This document shows positions 43,675 through 52,537 of a stretch of 64,000 nt of DNA, one piece after another. The translations under genes were made by a program, and so were the position numbers. The stretch is from Seminavis robusta. Its lineage: Eukaryota > Bacillariophyta > Bacillariophyceae > Naviculales > Naviculaceae. Positions within the stretch are counted from its first letter, which is position 1, and each line of letters starts with the position of its first letter. The notes beneath the pieces were generated by a model. It did no database searches. It was not told where the DNA came from and worked only from the letters and a program-made list of their open reading frames with translations. The stretch lies in NCBI GenBank assembly GCA_903772945.1, contig CAICTM010000367.1:1-64000 (forward strand), read 5' to 3'.

Positions 43675-44676
43675 TACTGATGGCGAGGTCCACAAAATGC
43701 CGACATCCCCTACCCAGCAATCCATCATGCTAGTTGATACCGGTATCTGTACCACGATTTCTATTTTAGAACTTCCAAAGCAGCTTGGCAAAATACATGT
43801 ACCTCTTTTGATCATTGCTCATCGACAACATTTTCTTTCGTTACCGTAGATCTGGAACGTCTCGTCCTGACGCGGGTTGGTCTCGGACTGCATCTGTATG
43901 ACCAATTATTTGATGATTTGCTACCGTAGTGTCTTTGGGTTCGGTACCCAAGAGCGGACACCCCAGACATACAGATCAGCACTGTGGAGGGAGGCTGACT
44001 CTCGGTGGTCGCTGGAGCAGTCACTGGTATATTATAGATCTGAGCGTTCCACGGTACACCCCTCAAGGAACGCATGTTTGCTCTGACCAATCAGGCCCCG
44101 AGCCCAACCTTTGGGAAGTTTGCTTATTAGCACTCCCAAAACCACAAACACAAAGGAGAGGTGTCGCCCAGTCCAATTCCACATCTCTCGATGAATCCCC
44201 ACAGCCCACAGCCCATAGTAACCTCTTCGTGCACATGGTCAGCAAGTGCTACCGGTTCTATGAATATGAACTACCAAGAGCTAGCTAGGGTACGACTACA
44301 ACTACTATAAAGAACGAAGCCATGATTTTTGTTTTAAAAATTGTCTACTATGTGTTATTTTCTATGTTTGGTTGTATTTAAGATTGTAGCATAGCATCAA
44401 CAATGATAGAGGTTGGTTGTCGGGTGTCACGGGTATTAACTTTGGACTTTCGTCGCGTGGAGGACGTTCAGACAAGCACTCTGCAATAGAGGCCGCCTAG
44501 CACAGGAACCACAAACCTGGCTACCTTCGATGTGACCCTTCAATTGAACCAACTGTATTCATCTTCGCAAAATGTTGTATAGCCCTGCACCCCACCAGAT
44601 GCTTGCTCATTGTGTATTGTATTAATGTGTTAGTAGTCCCCGCAATCCGTGGTGGCCGCCCCACTTACCTGTTGTC
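43675..44676. other. 1 kb convergent intergenic region
   Basis: Between the stop codons of the 42535 and 46470 genes. I see no gene: the longest forward frame (43929-44288) is low-quality. A CTAGCTAG run is at about 44280-44288. Confidence 0.5.
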
Positions 44677-46470
44677 CTAGACTGGAATGTACCAGTCAGG
44701 CTTTCGTACTCGCCGTCCAGAACGACTTGTTGTTGTCTGAACTGTTGTTTGCTGCTGTGTGTCCGTCACAGGTCGTGTCGTCGTCGTCGTCTTGCACTTC
44801 GCCTTTGGCTTTGTCGAATTTTTCTTGCCCTTCGTATTTGGCTTTGTTGACTTCCTGGCCGCCGCGCATCTACGATTTATTCTAGGTTGGTTTGCCAATC
44901 GCCGGGGCTTTGTCTTGATTTGTTCTGCAATTCTCTGCGATGCAATCGCCGCCATGCGTCTCTTTGACCGCCGAAGTGTTGATTGTGCTGTGCCCACGTT
45001 GTCCTCCTCGTTGACTCGGTTGTCGACCAGTGGTTCTTCAGCATCAACTCGTTGTTGTTCCTCAACCTCGTCCTGTGGTTCTTCAGCTACCACTTGGCCA
45101 GTCACGAATTCGTACTCCAATTCGTCCGAGGCAGCGCCTGCCTCCAATCGTAGTGTGTTGTGCTGCCGCATCAATTCCTTGACAAGGTCTCCACCATCCT
45201 TCATCAAAGTTGTGAGAATGTCGTTGGGCACCACTCCAAGTAGCACACCATTCATCATTCGCATCTCCAATACAAATGGTTGTTGTCCATGCACACTGAT
45301 CTTGAAGTGTGCCACATGCCACTTTTGAACGTATGGGACCACTGCTGTGCATGTGGGAACCACCGCTGCTTCGCATGTGATTGTGGCATCGGATGCCATC
45401 TTGTCGTCGTCGTCTACGGTCGAGACTGTTTCTATTGTCTCAATGTCTTTAGTTGTTGTTGGATGTTCTTCTACTACTATGGGTGCTGCATCTTCCATGC
45501 AGACATCCTTGACCTTGCGATAGACAAATCGTCGTTTAGCAATCTGTTCTCGCGTATTCAAGGTGCAAATTTTGTCATCAGCGTTGCGCTGAATACCACC
45601 GTGGTGCAAGTGGCACATGGCGAGTTCGAACGTGTAAGTGTTCTTTTCGTTGACCATGAACCAGTGGGCGACTTGCTTGTCATTTCCTTTCTTCGCCTTG
45701 ATGAAACGAACAAGTGCCTCGAGGTCTTGATGCACGGCATCAATTTGAATGTACAGTTTGGCTTGTTTGAGGTACGCTTTGTCGCTTTGGGACCATTTGT
45801 TGTTGGTGATCCATTTGGCCACTTGTTGGTATCCGTACTCTTGAATCAACTGCACGAGATCCAAGACGCGTTCGTGGGGTGTGGGTGTGCCGACGGAAAT
45901 GAATTGTTGTTGGGCTTCGAGCCAGAATTCGTGTCGGGCCTGTGGCACATGTTTCTTCATGTCTCGATAGACACGGCTGTTATCCTCTTGTTCACTCTCA
46001 TCAGAAGAGTACCCCACAACAGTGTTGACGGGAGCAAAGGATAAACGGTTTCCATTGCTCCGTTCGGTGTCTTGACCGTAATGGGTCTTCCAGCGAGCGT
46101 TGGCGGATTGACTGGGTTGGATGCGACAGCCTTTGGGCCGGTGCTGGTTGTATTTGTCGTATCCGTAGTGACCATGTTGATCCGCAGGAACCAGGGAAAG
46201 GTCGTAGGCACCTAGGTAGCGACCGTGCTGCTGGAACTCCACATCAGGATGCGTTCCATGCAACTGTGCCGCGGTCTCAACGACCGACTTGTCCAACTCG
46301 TCCAGTTGGAACGTTGGGACTTCCTCTGCTGCAGGAACATCCTTGTTGTTGTTGTTGCCCGTCGTCTCCTTGGCGACCTGGAGAACGGGGGTCTTCTTGG
46401 TGTTGCTGTTGTTGTTGTCGGTGGTCCAGGACCACGAGAGCAGCTTGATGATAGAAGAAGAGAACTTCAT
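44677..46470 (-). CDS. Unrecognised 597-residue protein with basic tail
   Basis: I place the start at 46470 (MKFSSSIIKLL, A-rich context); the frame is open to 46734, but the extra 88 residues look like leader. An Asn/Thr-rich N terminus is followed by a hydrophilic middle with a repeated-helix feel around GYQQVAKWITNNKWSQSDK (about 230-260) and RFIKAKKGNDKQVAHWF (about 285-300). A beta-rich segment then occurs near KWHVAHFKISVHGQQPFVLE (about 405-425). The last 120 residues are strongly basic (RRSKRRMAAIASQRIAEQ, KPRRLANQPRINRR, many KPK/TTT) and end SGRRVRKPDWYIPV. A similar SGR-V-KP ending occurs in copia-type integrase contexts, so a domesticated origin is possible but weakly supported. 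Nuclear location is likely from the tail. Confidence 0.6.
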   Translation of the reverse strand: MKFSSSIIKLLSWSWTTDNNNSNTKKTPVLQVAKETTGNNNNKDVPAAEEVPTFQLDELDKSVVETAAQLHGTHPDVEFQQHGRYLGAYDLSLVPADQHGHYGYDKYNQHRPKGCRIQPSQSANARWKTHYGQDTERSNGNRLSFAPVNTVVGYSSDESEQEDNSRVYRDMKKHVPQARHEFWLEAQQQFISVGTPTPHERVLDLVQLIQEYGYQQVAKWITNNKWSQSDKAYLKQAKLYIQIDAVHQDLEALVRFIKAKKGNDKQVAHWFMVNEKNTYTFELAMCHLHHGGIQRNADDKICTLNTREQIAKRRFVYRKVKDVCMEDAAPIVVEEHPTTTKDIETIETVSTVDDDDKMASDATITCEAAVVPTCTAVVPYVQKWHVAHFKISVHGQQPFVLEMRMMNGVLLGVVPNDILTTLMKDGGDLVKELMRQHNTLRLEAGAASDELEYEFVTGQVVAEEPQDEVEEQQRVDAEEPLVDNRVNEEDNVGTAQSTLRRSKRRMAAIASQRIAEQIKTKPRRLANQPRINRRCAAARKSTKPNTKGKKNSTKPKAKCKTTTTTRPVTDTQQQTTVQTTTSRSGRRVRKPDWYIPV

Positions 46471-47375
46471 TTTGCAATTGATAGGTATTGAATAGAAGAT
46501 TGGTAGAAAAGGTAATTGAAAGTAGGGGGGTTGATCTGGCCTAGGCTTATCAACAATCGCAAATCTTCCTTGTTCGGTTGGGTATGCAACTCTAGCAATC
46601 CGGTTGAACAAAAAAGTGAGCTCATCATGGTGACATTCCATTTTTCCGCCTCCAAATTGGGATGACAGATTCTGCCAGATGGAAAACGACAGGTGACGAG
46701 ACGAGACTGAGGCACTGATGAGCACTGATTTCATGCTCTATAACCAAACAAAAACCAACAACGCACTTCCTGGGCCTCTCAAGAGTAGGAATGGTGCCGG
46801 TATTGCTGATAGCGGAGGCTTGGTTTCGGCCGGTACGTTGGTGTTGTTGTCTGATTGCTTGCTGTTGCCTCGGAGCGGCGGCGCTGTTGATGACCATAAC
46901 GGTTCCACGACCAGGTGATTCAATCGAATCACGAATCAGAATCGAATGATTGAATCGAATCGAACTATTTTCGGTTGAATTGATTCGATTCAATCATTCG
47001 ATTCGATTCGATTCCCGCACTCCCCACTTTGTGGGAATGAAACGGCATCGAGTCCCAGTTGCGCTTACCGTTGAAAGAATCTCTCCAAATTTCTCTCACA
47101 ATTTAGCGTCCAACCTCTTGGTTGTCTGCGTTCGGAAGGTGCGTTCTTCGTTGTAGAATCCGTTTGGCACTCTAAGAGTTTCCCGAACAGAGCAAGACAG
47201 CATAACAAATACAGGTGTCACAGCTGGAAGGCGCATTTTTTGTACCCGTTGAGCTTTGGCATACCGATTGCATCGGATGCGGAACGGAACAGCGGCCAAC
47301 CTCACATCACATCTTAGGAGGGACCTCTTCCATGCGCACACACTTTAAATTCGAATCGAATCCAAGGCAAGCAAC
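46471..47375. other. Divergent intergenic region with inverted repeat
   Basis: About 900 bases between divergent starts. It contains a field of GATTC/GAATC words and the inverted repeat at 46939-47004. No gene is supported. Confidence 0.5.
46939..47004. repeat. Inverted repeat of GAATCGAATGATTGAATCG
   Basis: The left arm (46939-46962) and right arm (46981-47004) match as reverse complements at 23 of 24 positions, with an 18-base loop. GATTC repeats extend past the right arm to about 47014. Confidence 0.8.
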
Positions 47376-48539
47376 ATGAGACCCAACCGAGATCCACCCG
47401 TAGGCGATAATATCAAAAGGAAGAAGAGTATCTGTGACTATTCTGGAAGCTCTCTATTCGACAGCCAGGCTGACATGAAGTATGGAGACATCAAAATTGC
47501 AAACTCCAACTATGACAAATATACCAGCATGGAAGAAGATGACACCGAATTAGACTCGAAGCTTGCCGAAGCAGCGCGTCAATGCCTTCTTGAGTACAAG
47601 AAACGAGAAGAGATCGAAAAGCAATTGGGTCTGAGCTTTTCGGACAATGATGCCAGCAGCCATGAACTTGGGCACAACTTGTCTTTGGACACCAAACGTC
47701 CGTCTTTTGGAGAAGAGAAGGCGCAGATTAATAAGGATGAACTGCAGACTGATGTGGATGACGATGACGGTGACGACGAAAAGGAGGACAACCTAACAAA
47801 CAGTAGCGTTTCGAGCTTTGAAGAGGAAGAAAATACGACTTCGGATCAGTACACAAACGTTGGAGGAAAGCAGATGTCTTCAGAACAGGAACGAGTATCT
47901 GATCAGAATATGATGATACTACATGAAACTGCCGGAGATGATGCCGAGCCTGCTGATCCTCTTCCTCCACTGCCTGGGTTCTGGATCACATTATTCGAAT
48001 TTTTGACCTGCGCTATCGTAAACATCTGTGCCACAACTAGTACCAAGACGGACATAACCGGTACTCTTGAATACGAAATTCCGCTGCACAGTGTCCAGGA
48101 TATTGACGACAATATTGGAGACTGGGGCAATGCTGACACTGAACAAGAGAGCTTGAAACCAACAAGAATCGCAAAGGCTATCAATTTCTCATCTAAGAGG
48201 TTGGATGAGCCGAATGCAGGAATTGCATTGTACGATGAAGTGAAGCTCAGACAAGAGGTGCACACGGTTGAGATCCCGGATGAATATTTTGACTTTGACG
48301 ACGAGGCAAACGACATTTGCGAGGAGTTATCGTACGTGCAGCCAAGAGGAGTTCCTGAAGCCGTTGTTGTGAAGCCAAAGAAAATGGATGATGTCTCCGT
48401 ATTGGAGGACAACTCAGTTGACGATACAGTGACTGAAGCTCGCAGTATCCATGCTTGGTCCCTTTCGCCAAGGCGCAAGAGGAGGCTGAAGGCAAAGGCA
48501 AGAGCTAGTGTACACAAGGAAAGCGCTGCAAAGAGTTAG
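47376..48539 (+). CDS. Acidic protein with one hydrophobic segment, unrecognised
   Basis: Single exon, 387 residues. The N-terminal half is acidic with coiled-coil-like charge (EDDTELDSKLAEAARQCLLE). A Pro-rich lead (PLPPLPGF) precedes a hydrophobic stretch, WITLFEFLTCAIVNICATT (about 203-221), that could be one membrane span. The C-terminal part contains KLRQEVHTVEIPDEYFDFDD. This faintly echoes the KVRF..VSV.EIPS motif of the paralogues at 2.4 and 31 kb, but it lacks their Trp, RN and VHP positions. The tail is basic (SPRRKRRLKAKARA). The stop codon lies inside a TTAGCTAG word. I do not assign a function. Confidence 0.6.
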   Translation: MRPNRDPPVGDNIKRKKSICDYSGSSLFDSQADMKYGDIKIANSNYDKYTSMEEDDTELDSKLAEAARQCLLEYKKREEIEKQLGLSFSDNDASSHELGHNLSLDTKRPSFGEEKAQINKDELQTDVDDDDGDDEKEDNLTNSSVSSFEEEENTTSDQYTNVGGKQMSSEQERVSDQNMMILHETAGDDAEPADPLPPLPGFWITLFEFLTCAIVNICATTSTKTDITGTLEYEIPLHSVQDIDDNIGDWGNADTEQESLKPTRIAKAINFSSKRLDEPNAGIALYDEVKLRQEVHTVEIPDEYFDFDDEANDICEELSYVQPRGVPEAVVVKPKKMDDVSVLEDNSVDDTVTEARSIHAWSLSPRRKRRLKAKARASVHKESAAKS

Positions 48540-49297
48540 CTAGAAAAGGACGATAAAGGTATTGTCCGCTGTAACAGTCTAGGTCTTTCATTGAGTACTG
48601 CAATAACCGACCACGCAATAAGATATCATCGTAACTTCCCTACTCTAAACACCCATTCATCCTTGCATAAGATATCGTTGAATCTAGCTAGACTACCGGT
48701 ATCAGATCTTGAACCTCGCGAGGCCCATGTAGAAGAGGCCTCAAGGCTTTGTTGAGTGCAACCGTCTTGGAGCAGCAAAGGATCCTCGCAAAGCTACAAC
48801 ACGTCAAGGCTACGCAAGCGTAAGATACCTTGCGGGCCCACTAGCTAGCTATGAGCAATCAAGACTGTCTACAGTATCTATCGGTCAACTTGCTCCGTGC
48901 CCCTCGGAGCTTTCGCGGAGATATTGCAGCAAAGCAGCTGGTGTGAGAACGAACATCGTGCGCTCTCGGCTAACTCGTGGGTCTGTTCGAGGTGCGCTTC
49001 GAGCACCAAGAGGTGCTAAGCGCAGCAATAGCGTGTTTCGATTTATACAGTTGGACGTTGAAATACATCTCTTTTATGCTAAACCGCAGACTCACAGCTA
49101 ACAACGAAGCAATAGCTGCGCGGTATCACAAATTGGCCCAAAATTCAGGCAAAGCGAACGGTCACAGTGCTGTATGCGTTGGTTCCACGATTCCTGTTGG
49201 GGCGCTGACCGATCACAAAATAACTCAACTCGGGAAAGATCCAAGCTTCGGCGGAATACGGTAGCCCAGAGAGAATAGCTGGTGTCTTTCACAAAAG
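48540..49297. other. Intergenic region
   Basis: No gene is supported. CTAGCTAG-type runs are at about 48686-48692 and 48841-48850. It should include the promoter of the small gene at 49298. Confidence 0.45.
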
Positions 49298-49816
49298 TTG
49301 TCAAGTCAAGACAAAACAAGGCAATCGTCGAAGAACATGCCTGCAAAAACGAACACACAAACCAAGAACAGCAAGATGGCGGCATCTAACACAACACGAG
49401 AAAACGGATCCGACCGTGATACATTCGACATTGCTCGAAACACGGAAGCAAATCAAGAGAATGATCGCCAAGCAATAATAAACCAGCCGGAACCAAGCAG
49501 GGCTATGCAACCGACAACCCAAGCTCCTCCCACACAGCGAATAAGGAATTACGGATGCCCCGATGTGGCCCTGTTCGACTCAGAGATCTCGGCTGATTTC
49601 GGGGACCGGCTGCGCTTGAACAACGCCTCTTCTTGGATGTCTGAGGGCGAGACGGATGACTACGACAAGGAGAATCAATGCATCTACCGAGAAAACATTG
49701 ACGATGCCGAACACACGTATGCCAACGACAGTGATTTGCTTTGCTTGTATCCTTCGCCAGCCTTCAGCGAGGAAGACGCAGCACTTACGAATGCACAAGT
49801 GTTTGCCGCTAGCTAG
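49298..49816 (+). CDS. Small hydrophilic protein of unknown function
   Basis: The 172-residue frame is rich in Asn, Gln, Asp and Ser, with no membrane span or known motif. The first half looks disordered. The second half has some order-like sequence (VALFDSEISADFGDRLRLNN, then SSWMSEGETDDYDKEN) and acidic residues. A second ATG (about 49337, MPAKTNTQ) is an equally good start. The TAG stop is part of GCTAGCTAG. The composition supports a real disordered protein, but there is no homology evidence. Confidence 0.4.
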   Translation: MSSQDKTRQSSKNMPAKTNTQTKNSKMAASNTTRENGSDRDTFDIARNTEANQENDRQAIINQPEPSRAMQPTTQAPPTQRIRNYGCPDVALFDSEISADFGDRLRLNNASSWMSEGETDDYDKENQCIYRENIDDAEHTYANDSDLLCLYPSPAFSEEDAALTNAQVFAAS

Positions 49817-50219
49817 AGGAAGCAGTGTATCCACTTTACACCACACAAACAAAACGAGCCTGAGGCAACTTGATGGAATATATTGTTTACATGAAGAAAA
49901 GCTAGTCATGGTTGGCTGGTTGATTTGATGGCGAAGGACAACTCTTGTGGTGAGGGGCCTCATGACACATGTCACTGCACGGGTTGGGACAGACAGCACA
50001 TCTCAATATCTATACCTCTTGTAAGACTGAAATTAGTTTTGATATGTTTAAGTAGTAACTGAGGACCACCCTCATCATGCAGAATCCATCACCGCCCTGT
50101 TCTCCATGCTCTCCATATATTACGTACGGCTGCCTGCCCACGAACACCCTTTAGAAACATCGATTGAAACGTCAGATTGCTACCATATTGTTGTGAGAAC
50201 GCCCGCCAGGGTACCGTAA
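49817..50219. other. Convergent intergenic region
   Basis: About 400 bases between two stop codons. Nothing recognisable is seen. Confidence 0.45.
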
Positions 50220-51755
50220 TCAAGCAGCAGTTTTCTCTCTTGGACCCGGCTTCTCTGCGAAGTGGAAGATCTTCGTCTGTCCCGAGTTGATAAGCCTATT
50301 GAAAGTCCTCCCTGTAGCCAACGATTGCTCCGTCTTCTTGGGGACGCCATCGTGATACGGGGCTCCAATAGCCAGATGTGTCCCCTCGGCAGAGAGCGCC
50401 ACAGCGAAGCCAGATTGATCTGATGCCGCATCTCCGTTGATTGGAGTGGCACATTCACGCCATGCCGCCGTGTGGGTTTGTTCGCTCGTCGGCTGGACCT
50501 TGTCCTCCTCCAGATCATAGACGGTAACCTGCCCCCTCAACTCACCGGCTTGACGAGCCCCAACTGCAAGACGACGACCAGTTGCCGCGAGAGAGACTGA
50601 GTACCCAAAGTAGTCCCCTGCCCTGGCCCCAGCAATTTCAAGTCCAACTGGTACCAACGTGAGCCTGGTTGCAGAGCAATGATTGTTGTCCTGATCGCCA
50701 TTTTCGTTCTCCTCAGCTTGTGGCACAAGCTGGATAACCTTCACAATGCCTGCACCTCTTCCTGCACTGGTGTCAGTATAAGGAGATCCAATAGCCAGAC
50801 GATTTCCTGGGTGTGAAAAAGCGAGGGCAAAGCCAAAGTAGTCACCTTGCTTGGCTCCATACAAGGGTGGGGCATGGAGCACCCAGTTGCCGTTTTCGTC
50901 TCGGAGAAAAACTTGTACTTGACCCTTGCTGTGTTTCAAACGTGAGGCTTGTTGCCCATCCATTGAGGATGACTGTGGGCCGGGATGATTCTTGGCGCCG
51001 ACTGCTAGAACGTTGGCGTTTGCCGAGATGGCAACGGAATATCCAAATTGAGAGCTAGCAGATTCATCTCCAAGCAGTGGTTCACCATCGCTTTCCCACT
51101 TGTCTAACGTTGAATTGTAGGTGAATGTCCAAACAGACCCTCTATTTCCATCCTGGTAAGGCGCTCCTACTACAATGGTGTACCCATCTTGTGATAGGAC
51201 TAGTGTATGCCCGAAACCAGCAGCACCGGCAGAAGTTGGCTCAATGCAATTCCCCATTTGAACCCACTCTTTCCCGACTCTACGGAAAATGGAGACCTTG
51301 CCGATGCCCTGCTGGTGTTCTGGGGCTCCAATGGCAAGGATGTTTCCGCGGTGGTCCAGGCTAACGCTGTAGCCAGAATAGTCACCTTCCCTGTCGCCTT
51401 CGATAGTCCCCACATGGATTATGGAGCCATGCGGCCCGTTGTCAGAAAGCTGGTAGACACGAACTTGGCCCGATGCCGACCCATTGTTGTCACTATCGAT
51501 AGCTCCAATGGCAACAGTCGAAGCGTCCGAAGAAAGAGCAATGGACCAACCAAATAGATCGTGAGGTTTCTCTCCGTGGAGGTACTGGCTGCCATTCACC
51601 AAAGGAACCCAATCAGCCGTTCCAGAACCATCGTTCTCTGCAGCCAACAACAAAAGAACCAAAAGGGTTATCTTGAACAACGGCCACAGTGCCATGTTGC
51701 CATCGTCAAGGCTGTCTGAGAGCTCATCAGGCTTTTTGAAAACTGCAGAGAACAT
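50220..51755 (-). CDS. FG-GAP repeat beta-propeller protein
   Basis: The frame encodes 511 residues. A second Met (residue 21, at 51695, in good context) followed by LFKITLLVLLLLAA would make a classical signal peptide and may be the real start. The mature protein has about seven FG-GAP repeats, as in integrin alpha chains: DLFGWSIALSSDASTVAIGA, DYSGYSVSLDHRGNILAIGA, AGFGHTLVLSQDGYTIVVGA, SQFGYSVAISANANVLAVGA, DYFGFALAFSHPGNRLAIGS, DYFGYSVSLAATGRRLAVGA and QSGFAVALSAEGTHLAIGA. Each is followed by a strand of the type GQVRVYQL. Seven repeats would close one propeller. There is no obvious C-terminal anchor, so it is likely secreted or lumenal, or held by an uncleaved N-terminal anchor. Adhesion or cell-wall roles are possible. 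Confidence 0.85.
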   Translation of the reverse strand: MFSAVFKKPDELSDSLDDGNMALWPLFKITLLVLLLLAAENDGSGTADWVPLVNGSQYLHGEKPHDLFGWSIALSSDASTVAIGAIDSDNNGSASGQVRVYQLSDNGPHGSIIHVGTIEGDREGDYSGYSVSLDHRGNILAIGAPEHQQGIGKVSIFRRVGKEWVQMGNCIEPTSAGAAGFGHTLVLSQDGYTIVVGAPYQDGNRGSVWTFTYNSTLDKWESDGEPLLGDESASSQFGYSVAISANANVLAVGAKNHPGPQSSSMDGQQASRLKHSKGQVQVFLRDENGNWVLHAPPLYGAKQGDYFGFALAFSHPGNRLAIGSPYTDTSAGRGAGIVKVIQLVPQAEENENGDQDNNHCSATRLTLVPVGLEIAGARAGDYFGYSVSLAATGRRLAVGARQAGELRGQVTVYDLEEDKVQPTSEQTHTAAWRECATPINGDAASDQSGFAVALSAEGTHLAIGAPYHDGVPKKTEQSLATGRTFNRLINSGQTKIFHFAEKPGPREKTAA

Positions 51756-51843
51756 GTTTCTAAACTAGCCCAGTGATGTTTCCCAGTCAATTTTCAGCAT
51801 TAATTACATTATTTGTACATGGCCACCATCCATTTAATTTTTC

Positions 51844-52416
51844 TTGCAATCAAGCAAACCCTCAGCTGCCATGACAAGTTGTAGTCAAAGAATACTTGTC
51901 TTTCTAGATATTGATGGTGTTCTCCTGCCTTTCCCCGACACCACTGAGTCAACCTGCGGGGCGTTGTTTCCTGATTATTGCTTGGCTGCTTTGTCGACGA
52001 TTCTGAGTGCCTTTGATGATGATAATAATGGTGTGGAACTAATTTTAAGCTCGACATGGAGGGCACAAAGCCACCTCATTGGCCAAATAATCGACAGTTT
52101 TCACTGCTACGGAAAGGTACACGGAGGGCCTTTAGCAAACATCCAGAGCTTTTCGGACATGACGGATCCAACGTTCCATTCCGTCCGTCAACATGAAATC
52201 TACAGATATTTAAACGACGAGAAGAATCAAAAGAGCAATCCAGCTGTGGCATGGGTGGCTTTGGATGATGAAGAGCTGTTGGAAGGAAGAGAAAACAAAC
52301 AGTACCGTCCTGTGTTTGAAAGGCACGTCGTCAAAACAGGCAGTAGGTCAGGGATAACAGCCCGCGACGCGCAAATGGCAATCGAGCTGCTGAAATCACA
52401 GCTGTTGGGACGTTGA
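51844..52416 (+). CDS. HAD-like hydrolase domain protein
   Basis: The single-exon protein of 190 residues has motif I at VFLDIDGVLLP (Asp22 and Asp24, nucleophile and acid/base), motif II at LILSSTWR, and a late acidic motif WVALDDEEL that fits HAD motif IV. A final GITARDAQMAIELL helix follows. This pattern matches the compact HAD family found in Swiss-army-knife RNA-repair proteins and related orphan phosphatases. The product is likely a soluble phosphatase, substrate unknown. ATG 51871 (MTSCSQ) is an alternative start. It diverges from the FG-GAP gene with under 100 bases between starts. Confidence 0.8.
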   Translation: MQSSKPSAAMTSCSQRILVFLDIDGVLLPFPDTTESTCGALFPDYCLAALSTILSAFDDDNNGVELILSSTWRAQSHLIGQIIDSFHCYGKVHGGPLANIQSFSDMTDPTFHSVRQHEIYRYLNDEKNQKSNPAVAWVALDDEELLEGRENKQYRPVFERHVVKTGSRSGITARDAQMAIELLKSQLLGR

Positions 52417-52537
52417 TAGACAAGTACCAGTACCGGTATCCGTAAACTGCAAATTGAAAACACTGTAGCAAAATGTTCTACTAGCTAGACGGTGTACCGG
52501 TTTCTACATTAGATTTGCTTGAAGTTGGATGTAGATA

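Noticed and set aside
43929-44288. 119-residue frame between convergent genes
   Set aside because: No domain, no conserved composition, and it ends in a CTAG-rich run typical of intergenic DNA here.
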